A DNA stretch of 64,000 nt, from the NCBI RefSeq assembly GCF_023517775.1, contig NZ_CP082904.1:2542001-2606000 (forward strand), written 5' to 3'. The DNA is from Mixta hanseatica (GTDB taxonomy: Bacteria > Pseudomonadota > Gammaproteobacteria > Enterobacterales > Enterobacteriaceae). This document shows, in pieces, positions 37,771-45,287 of this stretch. The notes beneath the pieces are model-generated. The model worked only from the letters and a program-made list of their open reading frames with translations, was not told where the DNA came from and did no database searches. Position numbers and translations under genes: made by a program. Numbering within the stretch: position 1 is the first letter of the stretch; each line of letters begins with the position of its first letter.

Positions 37771-38667
37771 TTAACGCAGCAGGGACAGCATGGTCTGCGG
37801 AACCTGGTTGGCCTGCGCCAGTACGGAACTGCCAGCCTGCTGCAGGATCTGCGCACGGGACATGTTGGACACTTCCGTTGCGTAGTCAGAATCCTGAATA
37901 CGGCTGCGGGCTGAAGACAGGTTGTTCACCGTGTTGTTCAGGTTGGTGATGGTGGATTCAAAACGGTTCTGAGACGCACCCAGCAGGCTGCGCTGAGAAT
38001 CAACAGCTTTCAGCGCATCATCAATCTTAGACAGTGCACCGGTGGTTGCGCCGCTGACGGTACCGGTTGCTGTCAGTACATCAAAGCCGCTGGCCAGGAT
38101 TTTACGATCCCCAGAGGCAACGCTGGCGTTGCCGGCGCCTGAAGCTCCGGTCGCATCATAGAGGTTCCAGCCGGAGCTGCTGTTCATGGTGATACCGATG
38201 GTTTCGCCATCTTTAGCACCAACCTGGAAATTGAATGTCTTGTCTGAATCGTTATCCAGGATTTTGATGCCGTTAAAGTCGGTCTGGCTGGTCACGCGGT
38301 CGATTTCAGCCATACGCTGGTTAACTTCAGCCTGGATGGAGTCGATGTCAGAAGCAGAGTTGGTGCTGTTCTGCGCCTGAACGGTCAGGTCACGTACGCG
38401 CTGCAGGTTGTTGTTGATTTCGCTCAGCGCGCCTTCAGCGGTCTGCGCCAGAGAGATACCGTCGTTAGCGTTACGTGCTGCTACGTTCATGCCGTTGATG
38501 TTAGAGGTGAAGCGGTTAGCGATCGCCTGACCTGCTGCGTCATCTTTTGCGCTGTTGATGCGCAGACCAGAAGACAGGCGCTCAATCGCGGTGCCCAGAG
38601 AAGACTGAGATTTGCTCAGGTTGTTCTGAGTCATCAGCGACAGGGTGTTAGTATTAATAACTGCCAT
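37771..38667 (-). CDS. fliC: Flagellin FliC, first tandem copy
   Basis: A 298-residue flagellin, structurally the filament subunit. Ends and central region are as in the other copy, apart from Met12 and Lys214. It is divergent from fliD, the ancestral position of fliC in enterics, so this is probably the original locus. Synonymous differences between the two copies cluster near codons 9-40 and around codon 214; about 500 bases in between look identical. The short variable domain would leave few exposed serines and threonines for glycosylation, concentrated at residues 162-215. Confidence 0.95.
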   Translation of the reverse strand: MAVINTNTLSLMTQNNLSKSQSSLGTAIERLSSGLRINSAKDDAAGQAIANRFTSNINGMNVAARNANDGISLAQTAEGALSEINNNLQRVRDLTVQAQNSTNSASDIDSIQAEVNQRMAEIDRVTSQTDFNGIKILDNDSDKTFNFQVGAKDGETIGITMNSSSGWNLYDATGASGAGNASVASGDRKILASGFDVLTATGTVSGATTGALSKIDDALKAVDSQRSLLGASQNRFESTITNLNNTVNNLSSARSRIQDSDYATEVSNMSRAQILQQAGSSVLAQANQVPQTMLSLLR

Positions 38668-38737
38668 GATGGTTTTCCTTTAAAAAATTGGTTCAGATTC
38701 AGGCATCTGTTATACGGCTTCATCACCGTCAACCTCA

Positions 38738-38764
38738 TTATCGTCAGCGCTAAAACAACCTTTA
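38738..38764 (-). promoter_or_regulatory. Sigma-28 promoter of flagellin copy 1
   Basis: The minus strand reads TAAAGGTT, 11 bases, GACGATAA, matching the sigma-28 consensus at 14 of 16 core positions. Confidence 0.87.
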
Positions 38765-38846
38765 GAAAATTTTTGCGAAAAATTAAAAGCCGGAAGTGCA
38801 ATAAAGAAGGGCTTTATATCTGCCGATTGTTTTTTTTCATTCAGGC

Positions 38847-38873
38847 TAATATTTTCTCAACTGCTGCCGATAC
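38847..38873 (+). promoter_or_regulatory. Sigma-28 promoter of fliDST
   Basis: The plus strand reads TAATATTT, 11 bases, GCCGATAC, 39 bases before the fliD start. A second, off-spaced GCCGATTG lies at 38822-38829. Confidence 0.7.
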
Positions 38874-38911
38874 CCTCACCCAGTGATAGTCAACCAACGA
38901 AGGATTACAAC

Positions 38912-40318
38912 ATGGCAAGTGTTAGCTCTCTCGGTGCGGGAACCAGTCTCGATCTGCAAACGTTGTATGACAGCCTTGAGACATCAGAAAAAACACGCCT
39001 GACGCCGATTACTACCCAGCAGTCCTCCTATAAGGCGAAGCTGACCGCCTGGGGCATCGTGCAAACGTCGCTGGAAAAATTGCAAACCGCCGCTGATAAG
39101 CTGAAGGATACTTCCAGTATCGCGTCAACCAAGGTCAGCAGCACTAACACCGCTTTTAGCGCGGCACTGGCTAACGACGCGGCGGCAGGTAGCTATTCGG
39201 TAGAAGTGACTACTTTGGCTAAAGCGCAGTCACTGCTCTCTAAATCTGCCACCAGTAAAGATACCGATCTCGGCGACAGCTCGCTGGCTTCGCGCACCAT
39301 TACCATTGCGCAAAGCGGCCAGTCAAAACCGATGACCGTAACGCTGGCTCAGGATAAAACCAGCCTGGCGGATATTCGTGATGCGATTAACCAACAGCAG
39401 GGCAGCGTTACCGCCAGCATTATTAAGTCTGACGATAACACCTATTACCTGTCGCTGACCTCGCGCGATACCGGTACCGCTAATGAAATGACGGTGACCA
39501 CCGACGACAGCTCGCTGGCGCAGTACATTAGCTACGATAAATCGTCGACCACTAACGCAATGAGCGAGCAGGTTGCCGCCGCAGACGCCCAATTAACGCT
39601 TAACGGCGTGGCGATTACGCGCAGCAGCAATACCATCACCGATGCGCCGGAAGGGGTCACCCTGACGTTGACGAAAACCAACATCGGCAGTCCGGAAACC
39701 CTGACGGTAGAAAAAGATAATCAGCCGATGGTTGATGCGGTACAGGCCTACGTTGACGCCTATAACTCGCTGCAGACCACCATTGCTAACCAGACGAAAT
39801 ATACCGCAGTGGATCAGGGCAGCGGCAGCCAGGACACCGGTAACGGCGATCTGTTGGGTGACGGCACGCTGCGTAATATTCAAACGCGCCTGCGCTCAAC
39901 GCTGTCCACCGCTTCGCAGACCGGCGGTGATATTTCGCTGCTGTCGCAAATTGGCGTGACGCAAGATCTTAACGGCAAGCTGACGGTAGACAGCGATAAG
40001 CTGAACAAAGCGTTGAATGAAAAATCAACCAGCGTGGTGAATTTCCTGTCGGGCGACGATAAAACTACCGGCTTCGCCACCCAGGCCAGCAATCTGCTGA
40101 AGTCCATACTGGCTTCTGACGGTTCAATTCAGCGTGCGGAAGACGGTATCAATACTTCGCTGAAGCGTCTGTCCGATCAGTACGATCAGGTCACCACGCA
40201 GATTGAGGCGACCATGGCGCGTTATAAAACACAATTTACCAGTTTAAGTACCTTAGTTTCATCGATGACGCAGACCGGGAACTACCTGACCCAACAGTTC
40301 AACGCGATGAATAGCTAA
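38912..40318 (+). CDS. fliD: Flagellar filament cap protein FliD
   Basis: A 468-residue hook-associated protein 2, which caps the filament and guides flagellin assembly. The N-terminal coiled-coil region (SLGAGTSLDLQTLYDSLE) and the C-terminal helical part with the Gln/Thr-rich YDQVTTQIEATMARYKTQF are typical. The ATG follows AAGGATTACAAC. It is first in fliDST, transcribed away from the flagellins. Its length equals E. coli FliD. Confidence 0.95.
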   Translation: MASVSSLGAGTSLDLQTLYDSLETSEKTRLTPITTQQSSYKAKLTAWGIVQTSLEKLQTAADKLKDTSSIASTKVSSTNTAFSAALANDAAAGSYSVEVTTLAKAQSLLSKSATSKDTDLGDSSLASRTITIAQSGQSKPMTVTLAQDKTSLADIRDAINQQQGSVTASIIKSDDNTYYLSLTSRDTGTANEMTVTTDDSSLAQYISYDKSSTTNAMSEQVAAADAQLTLNGVAITRSSNTITDAPEGVTLTLTKTNIGSPETLTVEKDNQPMVDAVQAYVDAYNSLQTTIANQTKYTAVDQGSGSQDTGNGDLLGDGTLRNIQTRLRSTLSTASQTGGDISLLSQIGVTQDLNGKLTVDSDKLNKALNEKSTSVVNFLSGDDKTTGFATQASNLLKSILASDGSIQRAEDGINTSLKRLSDQYDQVTTQIEATMARYKTQFTSLSTLVSSMTQTGNYLTQQFNAMNS

Positions 40319-40331
40319 TCAGAGGAATAAC

Positions 40332-40739
40332 ATGTACGCAAAATCGGGAATCCAGGCCTACGCCCAGGTTGGCGTTGAAAGTGCCGTGATGAGCGCCACG
40401 CCGCATCAGCTGGTGGTCCTGCTATTTGATGGCGCGCTAAGCGCGATGAAAAAAGCGGTCATTTTGATGGAACAGGGCGACATTCCCGGCAAAGGTCAGG
40501 CGCTCTCTAAAGCGATCAACATTATCACTGGCGGTCTGCGCGCCGGCCTGAACCATGAAGCTGGCGGCGAAATTGCAGCGAACCTTGACGGGTTGTATGA
40601 CTATATGACTCGCCGGTTGCTGCATGCCAACCTGCATAATGACGCTGAGGCAATTGCCGAAGTGGAAAGACTGTTGACCAATATTGCCGATGCGTGGAAA
40701 GAGATCGGGCCGAACGCGCACGCGACTCAGGAAGCCTGA
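40332..40739 (+). CDS. fliS: Flagellin export chaperone FliS
   Basis: A 135-residue helical chaperone that binds the disordered C-terminus of flagellin in the cytoplasm and prevents early polymerisation. It has the YAQVGVESAVMSATPHQLV N-terminal block and LLFDGALSAMKKA. GAGGAATAAC precedes the ATG, 13 bases after the fliD stop. The stop is followed within two bases by the fliT start. Confidence 0.95.
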   Translation: MYAKSGIQAYAQVGVESAVMSATPHQLVVLLFDGALSAMKKAVILMEQGDIPGKGQALSKAINIITGGLRAGLNHEAGGEIAANLDGLYDYMTRRLLHANLHNDAEAIAEVERLLTNIADAWKEIGPNAHATQEA

Positions 40740-40741
40740 TA

Positions 40742-41101
40742 ATGTCGGCTAACCTCGATTTGCTGCGCCGCTATCAGCAGCTGCTGATGCTTAGTAATAC
40801 CATGTTGGCGTTGGCGAAGCAGAGCCAATGGGATGAACTGATCGGTCATGAGATGGGCTATGTGCAGGCGGTAGAAAGCGTGACGCTTGCCATGGCCGGC
40901 ACTTCCCTGCCCGCCGCGCTGCAAACGCAAATCCGCCCGCTGCTGAAGCAATTGTTGGATAATGAAAACCTGATTAAAAGTCTGCTTGTCAGCCGCATGG
41001 ATGAGCTGCGCACGATGGTGAATCAGGGCAACCAGCAAAAGAACGTGACCTCTGCCTACGGACGTTTTTCCGGCAACGTTCTTCATCCTTCCGATCTGTA
41101 A
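40742..41101 (+). CDS. fliT: Flagellar chaperone FliT
   Basis: A 119-residue chaperone for FliD that in Salmonella also inhibits FlhDC. The start is the ATG at 40742 (MSANLDLLRRYQQLL), two bases after the fliS stop; the frame is open earlier but inside fliS. Helical and Gln/Leu-rich throughout. In E. coli amyA follows; here the next gene is the convergent yedD, so amyA is missing. Confidence 0.92.
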   Translation: MSANLDLLRRYQQLLMLSNTMLALAKQSQWDELIGHEMGYVQAVESVTLAMAGTSLPAALQTQIRPLLKQLLDNENLIKSLLVSRMDELRTMVNQGNQQKNVTSAYGRFSGNVLHPSDL

Positions 41102-41138
41102 ATCGGGGCGCCGGGCAAAAGCATGGATAACCGAAATG

Positions 41139-41168
41139 CAGAAGATGACGCCCGCGCGTCATCTTCTG
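41139..41168. terminator. Perfect hairpin between fliT and yedD
   Basis: The 12-bp stem CAGAAGATGACG / CGTCATCTTCTG has a 6-base loop and lies between convergent genes. There is no U-run on either side, so it may protect 3' ends or terminate weakly both ways. Confidence 0.65.
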
Positions 41169-41172
41169 TTGG

Positions 41173-41652
41173 CTACGGCTGGCCTGCGGCGGGTTGCGTC
41201 GCGAAAACGGCGCGCATATTGTGCGGCTCGATATTCTGAATAACCGCGGCATCCGGCTGTAACGCCACCTGCTCCAGCGCCTGCTGGCATTCAATCGTCG
41301 GCTGTTCTACTTTTTTCAGCGTCAGCTTGTCGTAATGCAGTTCATTGCCTTCCAGTGCCAGCGGCATTACGCGTAGCTGCTTATTCACGTTAACGTATTC
41401 TCCGTTTAGCAGCGTCAGCTTACCAGGCTTGGCTATCACGCGCTGCCACTGGCGGCAGTCCAGCGTATCGCCTTCGGCAGTAATGATCAGGCTACCCATC
41501 GCCCGATCGCTAATCAGCCCGCGCTGCGGCCCGGTAGTTTGCCAGTAACCTTGCAGATTGGCCGGAGCCGGTGTTTTTACCGCCTGCTGATATTGATCAA
41601 TCTGCGCACAGCCCGTCAGCGCCAGCGCGCCCAACAGCATCCACTTTTTCAT
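41173..41652 (-). CDS. yedD: Lipoprotein YedD
   Basis: A 159-residue predicted lipoprotein with a lipobox at LTGC (Cys15), followed by AQIDQYQQ. The Trp-containing LQGYWQTTGPQRGLIS segment and the LDCRQWQRVIA block match E. coli YedD as I remember it. The function is unknown. AGGGAG lies five bases before the ATG. It is in its usual location downstream of fliT. Confidence 0.85.
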   Translation of the reverse strand: MKKWMLLGALALTGCAQIDQYQQAVKTPAPANLQGYWQTTGPQRGLISDRAMGSLIITAEGDTLDCRQWQRVIAKPGKLTLLNGEYVNVNKQLRVMPLALEGNELHYDKLTLKKVEQPTIECQQALEQVALQPDAAVIQNIEPHNMRAVFATQPAAGQP

Positions 41653-41873
41653 TCTGGCTCCCTAACCTTCATTTGATGGCGGCTACGTTATAATTTTTCA
41701 CCCCGCCAGCGCAAGAAACTTGCGCATCAGAGAGAGAATGCGTGCATGTGACGGGGGTTTTTACCCCCGCCCGGCGCGCGGTGCCTAAGTTTACGGCGGT
41801 TAAACGGCGATCTCCTGACAGCCACGGCGCGTCAGGTTACACTTAGTGCTGTCTTTATTTACAGGTTACCGCC

Positions 41874-42197
41874 ATGAAAACGCCTCAAGAGTATTATGCC
41901 ATCGCCCGTTCTATGTTTTTGTCGGCCCATCCTGACTTTCAGGCCGCCCTTGATAGCCTGACGCAGGAAGAAGCGGACAGCTTTAATATGCCGCTGGCGC
42001 AGTATCGCAGTCTGCAAGCAGATCGGCTGTACGCCTCGTTCTTACGCGCAAAAAATCAAGATGCGATTCTGTTTTCAATCCAGCTGGCGGAACCCAATAA
42101 AGAAGTGGCGATGCAGGCGATAGAAGCCTATCTGCACGAGCACGCTGCGGCGTTGGGGATGACATGGGAAGAGTTTTGTCAGAAAAACGATCTGTAA
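41874..42197 (+). CDS. Small conserved hypothetical protein
   Basis: A 107-residue soluble protein rich in Ala, Glu and Leu, with no signal peptide or membrane segment. The recognisable pattern is YAIARSMFLSAHPDFQAAL and a C-terminal AAALGMTWEEFCQKNDL. It may belong to the small DUF6388-type family seen in Pantoea/Erwinia relatives, but this is from memory. It starts with ATG after a run of about 220 bases that contains the hairpin GCGCAAG-AAA-CTTGCGC (41709-41725). The function is unknown. Confidence 0.7.
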   Translation: MKTPQEYYAIARSMFLSAHPDFQAALDSLTQEEADSFNMPLAQYRSLQADRLYASFLRAKNQDAILFSIQLAEPNKEVAMQAIEAYLHEHAAALGMTWEEFCQKNDL

Positions 42198-42267
42198 AAG
42201 CTGGAGTGGCATCCTAATAAAAAGAGTGGGTTACTGATCCAACCAGTCACGCTAATAGCGAATATAG

Positions 42268-42393
42268 TTGTACAAGAGAATTGATTTTGTATAACTTGAT
42301 CGGGTGGCGACAGTCACAACCAACCTTGAACGAATAGTGCTTTGCACTACCTCTGGAAGTGTCGCTGGATTTCCACCTCCAGAGGTTATTTTT
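42268..42393 (+). ncRNA. Candidate small RNA with own promoter and terminator
   Basis: A sigma-70-like promoter, TTGTAC-N16-TATAAC at 42268-42295, predicts a start near 42302. A hairpin with the stem ACCTCTGGA / TCCAGAGGT (42349-42386), extended inward by GTG/CAC with one mismatch, is followed by TATTTTT. The predicted RNA is about 92 nt, free of a clear ORF, and lies between the convergent hypothetical gene and the IraP-like gene. The hairpin alone could simply be the shared terminator of these genes. Confidence 0.4.
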
Positions 42394-42395
42394 AA

Positions 42396-42680
42396 TTAAT
42401 GCTCCGCCGCCTTATCAATATACTGCCTCACCGCCAACAGCCGGTTAATGTGCGTCAAAAGCAGATCCACATCGGACTGGATCACATCGGGCGTAGCGCA
42501 CGATGCCGCCAGTATGGCGTTATTAATATTCTTTTCGATGCTGTCTGAACCTTCTTTCCCGGCAGTTAACAATAGCGCGGCGATCAGCAAAGATTGAGCT
42601 TCTACCTGCGCCGTGATTTCTTTGGCTTCGACATCCATTTTTGCCAGTTTCATCAAAATATCGATGACAAGATGTTTCAT
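42396..42680 (-). CDS. iraP: IraP-like anti-adapter stabilising sigma-S
   Basis: A 94-residue helical protein resembling IraP, which binds RssB and blocks ClpXP degradation of RpoS. The pattern MKHLVIDILMKLAKMDVEAK followed by a Val/Glu/Ala-rich coiled coil (EITAQVEAQSLLIAALL) follows E. coli IraP (86 residues, [20 protein letters not shown]). The C-terminal half diverges. AGGGGATTATT precedes the ATG. In E. coli iraP responds to phosphate starvation; nothing of that control is visible here. Confidence 0.65.
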   Translation of the reverse strand: MKHLVIDILMKLAKMDVEAKEITAQVEAQSLLIAALLLTAGKEGSDSIEKNINNAILAASCATPDVIQSDVDLLLTHINRLLAVRQYIDKAAEH

Positions 42681-42800
42681 AATAATCCCCTGTTAATTTA
42701 CGCCGAAACTAGCATGCATGGGTGCTGGATTGTATAAGACAAAACGTAAAGCCGAGAGCATCCCAATTTTCTCTGGCCAAAACGCGAAAAATGCATTTGA

Positions 42801-42820
42801 TACTGTTTGCATATCCAGTA
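42801..42820 (+). promoter_or_regulatory. LexA (SOS) box upstream of the DinI-family gene
   Basis: TACTGTTTGCATATCCAGTA: the core CTGT-N8-CCAG with TA flanks on both sides, 48 bases before the ATG. DinI of E. coli uses a similar CTGT...CCAG box. Confidence 0.75.
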
Positions 42821-42867
42821 TGATAGCTGGCGCTTCGAGCGGTGCGGAATCAAGAGGATTGCTAACC

Positions 42868-43107
42868 ATGTTTGTTGAACTGATTTATGACAAGCGCAAC
42901 GTTGCCGGGCTGCCTGGCGCGCACGAACTTATCCTGGAAGAGTTGCAAAAAAGAATTCATCGCACCTTCCCGGATGCAGAGGTGAAAGCCAAAGCCATGC
43001 AGCGTAACGCCATAGAAAGCGACGCCAGCAAAAGCGATAAATCGATTATTATCCGCATTGTTGAAGAGATGTTTGATGAAGCGGATATGTGGCTGGTGGC
43101 GGAATAA
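42868..43107 (+). CDS. msgA: DinI/MsgA-family protein
   Basis: A 79-residue protein of the DinI family, small acidic proteins that modulate RecA filaments. It starts FVELIYDKRNVAGLPGAHEL, contains RIHRTFPDAEVKAK, and ends with EEMFDEADMWLVAE; the acidic C-terminal helix is typical. It is closest to Salmonella MsgA in my recollection. The start is the ATG at 42868, which gives the family length; the frame extends upstream through the LexA box. A strong terminator follows at 43125. Confidence 0.8.
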   Translation: MFVELIYDKRNVAGLPGAHELILEELQKRIHRTFPDAEVKAKAMQRNAIESDASKSDKSIIIRIVEEMFDEADMWLVAE

Positions 43108-43124
43108 CCCGATGCCAGATAAAG

Positions 43125-43150
43125 AAACCGCCCTTCGGGGCGGTTTTTTT
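43125..43150 (+). terminator. Rho-independent terminator of the DinI-family gene
   Basis: The stem AAACCGCCC / GGGCGGTTT with a TTCG tetraloop and a following T-run. Confidence 0.93.
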
Positions 43151-43152
43151 GG

Positions 43153-43299
43153 CTAGATAACCGTGCTGGGATCCTGACTTTCATCATCGTCATCTTCCAA
43201 CGGATCGGCATCATCATCGTCATCAGCGATTTCGTCCGGGGTTTGCGGCACGGGCTCATCATCTTCCAGCGGATCGTTTACATCGGGACGCTCTGACAT
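43153..43299 (-). CDS. Small acidic protein (48 residues)
   Basis: A 48-residue frame starting at the ATG at 43297-43299, with a very strong ribosome binding site GGAGGTTAAC. The product begins MSERPDVNDPLEDDEP and is about 40% Asp/Glu, with two copies of a DPLEDD motif and a run of five Asp. No hydrophobic segment. The repeat of DPLEDD suggests a real, internally duplicated peptide. The function is unknown. It ends three bases after the terminator of the convergent DinI-family gene. Confidence 0.6.
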   Translation of the reverse strand: MSERPDVNDPLEDDEPVPQTPDEIADDDDDADPLEDDDDESQDPSTVI

Positions 43300-43443
43300 G
43301 TTAACCTCCAGTAGCCCGACAGGGGCTTAATAAGTGTAGGTCTCTGCCGCCGATCACCAGGGAACAAATTTATCACCTGTTGACTGGGTCACAGTTAAGG
43401 TGTGTATCAGCGTCTGGCGGGTTGGCCTATGGCAATTTCAGCC

Positions 43444-43475
43444 ATAAAAAAAGGCCCACCGAAGTGAGCCTTTTT
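43444..43475. terminator. Bidirectional terminator downstream of the cold-shock gene
   Basis: The stem AAAGGCCCAC / GTGAGCCTTT has one G-U pair, flanked by an A-run and a T-run. It ends transcripts from the csp gene (minus strand), about 140 bases after its stop. Confidence 0.8.
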
Positions 43476-43613
43476 GTTCAAAATACGAACCGAAGCCGCT
43501 TTTGAAAGAGTGCGCCGGTCAGCAGACCGAAGCTTTTGCCTTTATCATGTAGCCTTGCTGCTCAGGTTAACACCTTCATCGCTATCACACGGCCGGATGC
43601 AGGCTAAAACGCC

Positions 43614-43826
43614 TTACAGCGCAACAACGTTAGTTGCTGACGGACCTTTAGCGCCGTTCTCGATAGAGAACTCAACTTTCTGGCCTTCGTCAAGGGTTTT
43701 GAAATCGTTGCTCTGGATTGCAGAGAAATGTACGAATACATCCTTGCTGCCGTCTTCCGGAGAAATGAAGCCGAAACCTTTCTCAGCGTTAAACCATTTT
43801 ACTAAACCAGTCATTTTGTTAGACAT
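43614..43826 (-). CDS. Cold-shock protein of the CspA family
   Basis: A 70-residue RNA-binding cold-shock domain protein. RNP1 is KGFGFI and RNP2 is VFVHF, in the context [20 protein letters not shown]. The N-terminus [14 protein letters not shown] resembles CspB/CspG/CspA. The start is the ATG at 43826 after AAGGAAATATCT. The long 5' leader (43827-44000) carries a cold-box-like segment, so this is a cold-inducible rather than a constitutive CspC/CspE-type gene. The exact paralogue cannot be assigned. Confidence 0.93.
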   Translation of the reverse strand: MSNKMTGLVKWFNAEKGFGFISPEDGSKDVFVHFSAIQSNDFKTLDEGQKVEFSIENGAKGPSATNVVAL

Positions 43827-44000
43827 AGATATTTCCTTCTTGATGGGTGAGCCAGTTATCGTGGCATACAAGGTCTGTATTGCAGAGAATACTTACTGGG
43901 CACTTAGGAAGAGGCTCAAGAAGAAGGGTATCTAAGATAACGCTTTAAATGAGGACTGCTTTACTAAAACTGCTTTCATAAGGTCTGACTTCCAAACCGA
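43827..44000 (-). promoter_or_regulatory. CspA-type cold-shock 5' leader with cold box
   Basis: On the minus strand the leader begins near TCGGTTTGGAAGTCAGACC and continues TTATGAAAGCAGTTTTAG, closely following the E. coli cspA leader (ACGGTTTGACGTACAGACC, then ATTAAAGCAGTGTAG). The expected length of about 170 nt fits. It is predicted to refold at low temperature and stabilise the mRNA. Confidence 0.75.
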
Positions 44001-44209
44001 TGCGCCATTTACTCATGGAACCTAAGCGAGCGCAAGCGTTATTTTAAATTGTTTTTCTCAGAGGCTGACAATAAAAGCGCAGCGTTTTTTTATACTACCC
44101 CGACAAATACGTAAAGAAATGTATAGAAAAAAACGTCGCGGCTCGCTTTATTTTTAGCAGATCCTTTGCTACGCCCGTTAAATAACTGTGGCGCATATCA
44201 GGACGTGAT

Positions 44210-44362
44210 TCAATCCCGCTTCGATTTAATGCTAAACCAGGCCGAGGCCGCAGCCAGAATTAACAGCATTACGCCATAAGCTATGCCGTCCGCCATGAAA
44301 CGTAAAATAGCGCCTACAAAAAAGGCAACGGCCAAAATAGCAAAAAGTAATCGCTTGTTCAT
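44210..44362 (-). CDS. Small membrane protein (50 residues)
   Basis: A 50-residue frame starting at the ATG at 44360-44362, preceded by GAGGAGGGCAGTG, a strong ribosome binding site. Two hydrophobic segments (LLFAILAVAFFVGAIL and YGVMLLILAAASAWF) are separated by RFMADGIA, and the basic tail SIKSKRD suggests that both ends are cytoplasmic. I do not recognise the family. Confidence 0.6.
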   Translation of the reverse strand: MNKRLLFAILAVAFFVGAILRFMADGIAYGVMLLILAAASAWFSIKSKRD

Positions 44363-44468
44363 CACTGCCCTCCTCGTATCTCTTACGGATAAAGCGTAGC
44401 AGAGCCGGTGGAACCTGGCTCTGCGTTAGCGTGATGCCTTAACGGCGGATTTATCTCAACAAAACGGA

Positions 44469-44795
44469 TTAAGGTTGTAAATTAACCTGGCCAGATTTTA
44501 GCGCTTCATCCGCATAGCTGTGGATCGTCGCTATCGCAACGGCTAAGCGTTTCGCCTTTGCCGGCGCCTGACTGATCAATTTTATTTTACGTGCCTGTGC
44601 GGCAATGGTTTTTTTGAGCTTTTCGTTTTCCTGCAGCAGCATGGTGTCATCATGTTTTCGTAGCTGTTCGCAATAAATCATTAAAGAGGAGAAATCATTA
44701 GCGTTAAGCGTTACCGTCGCAGGCGTGCTTTTTTCCACCCAGTTAAGTAATGACCTGATACGTTCTGGCGACCAATCGGAAACAAATCTGTTCAT
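44469..44795 (-). CDS. Hypothetical helical protein
   Basis: A 108-residue protein starting at the ATG at 44795 (MNRFVSDWSPERIRSLLNW), with AGGATTATCT upstream. The middle holds a predicted coiled coil (MLLQENEKLKKTIAAQARKI). No membrane segment or catalytic motif is evident, and I do not recognise the family. It is flanked by A+T-rich intergenic DNA and is probably monocistronic. Confidence 0.6.
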   Translation of the reverse strand: MNRFVSDWSPERIRSLLNWVEKSTPATVTLNANDFSSLMIYCEQLRKHDDTMLLQENEKLKKTIAAQARKIKLISQAPAKAKRLAVAIATIHSYADEALKSGQVNLQP

Positions 44796-45243
44796 AGATA
44801 ATCCTGGTATTTTGCTGTGCAAATAAAAGCCAATAATAAGAACGAACGCAAACCTATATTAAAGGCCGCTATTATTAGCCAGTAACTGCCGATGAGAAAA
44901 TGATCGAAATCAAGAATAAAAAGGCAGTTTTGCTCCTAATTATCCTCTTCAGGAGAATATCGCTAAAAATCAGATTTTCCCTGTACCCCTGTTCAAGGTA
45001 AACGTTCAAAATCCAGGCGGTATATTCTTTTACCCTGTTAAATACTGATGCCTTTGAAAGAAAACCAGCAAAGAAAATAATGTTAACAAATTATCAAGCG
45101 GATATAAGAGAGCGCATAAAATTAATATTTTCATGTAATGAAATAGCGACCAGGCTACAAAATTGCTAATTATTCTATTTGATTATTGCTGCTAATTAAC
45201 AACTACTTTTATTGTTTCTCTCATGGTGGGCTCGCCGATGCCC
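44796..45243. other. A+T-rich gap
   Basis: About 450 bases of markedly A+T-rich DNA between two minus-strand genes. No ORF above 50 codons has a ribosome binding site. No repeat or RNA gene was recognised; the leader of the 44469-44795 gene must start here. Confidence 0.5.
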
Positions 45244-45270
45244 ATAAAAAAAACCGCCCTCGGGCGGTTT
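45244..45270 (-). terminator. Terminator of the GvpU-like gene
   Basis: The stem AAACCGCCC / GGGCGGTTT with a two-base loop, preceded on the plus strand by an A-run (a T-run on the minus strand), 18 bases past the stop. Confidence 0.9.
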
Positions 45271-45287
45271 GATAAACAGGCGGTAAG

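Noticed and set aside
36670..38667. Phase-variation invertible segment at the flagellin pair
   Set aside because: Both copies are in the same orientation, each has its own promoter, and no inverted repeats or invertase gene (hin/fin type) occur nearby, so a Hin-like switch is not supported.
41750..41772. GGGGG-TTTTTA-CCCCC hairpin upstream of yedD
   Set aside because: It lies between divergently oriented genes (yedD and the 41874 gene) and has no T-run; not called as a terminator, and there is no evidence of a transcript.
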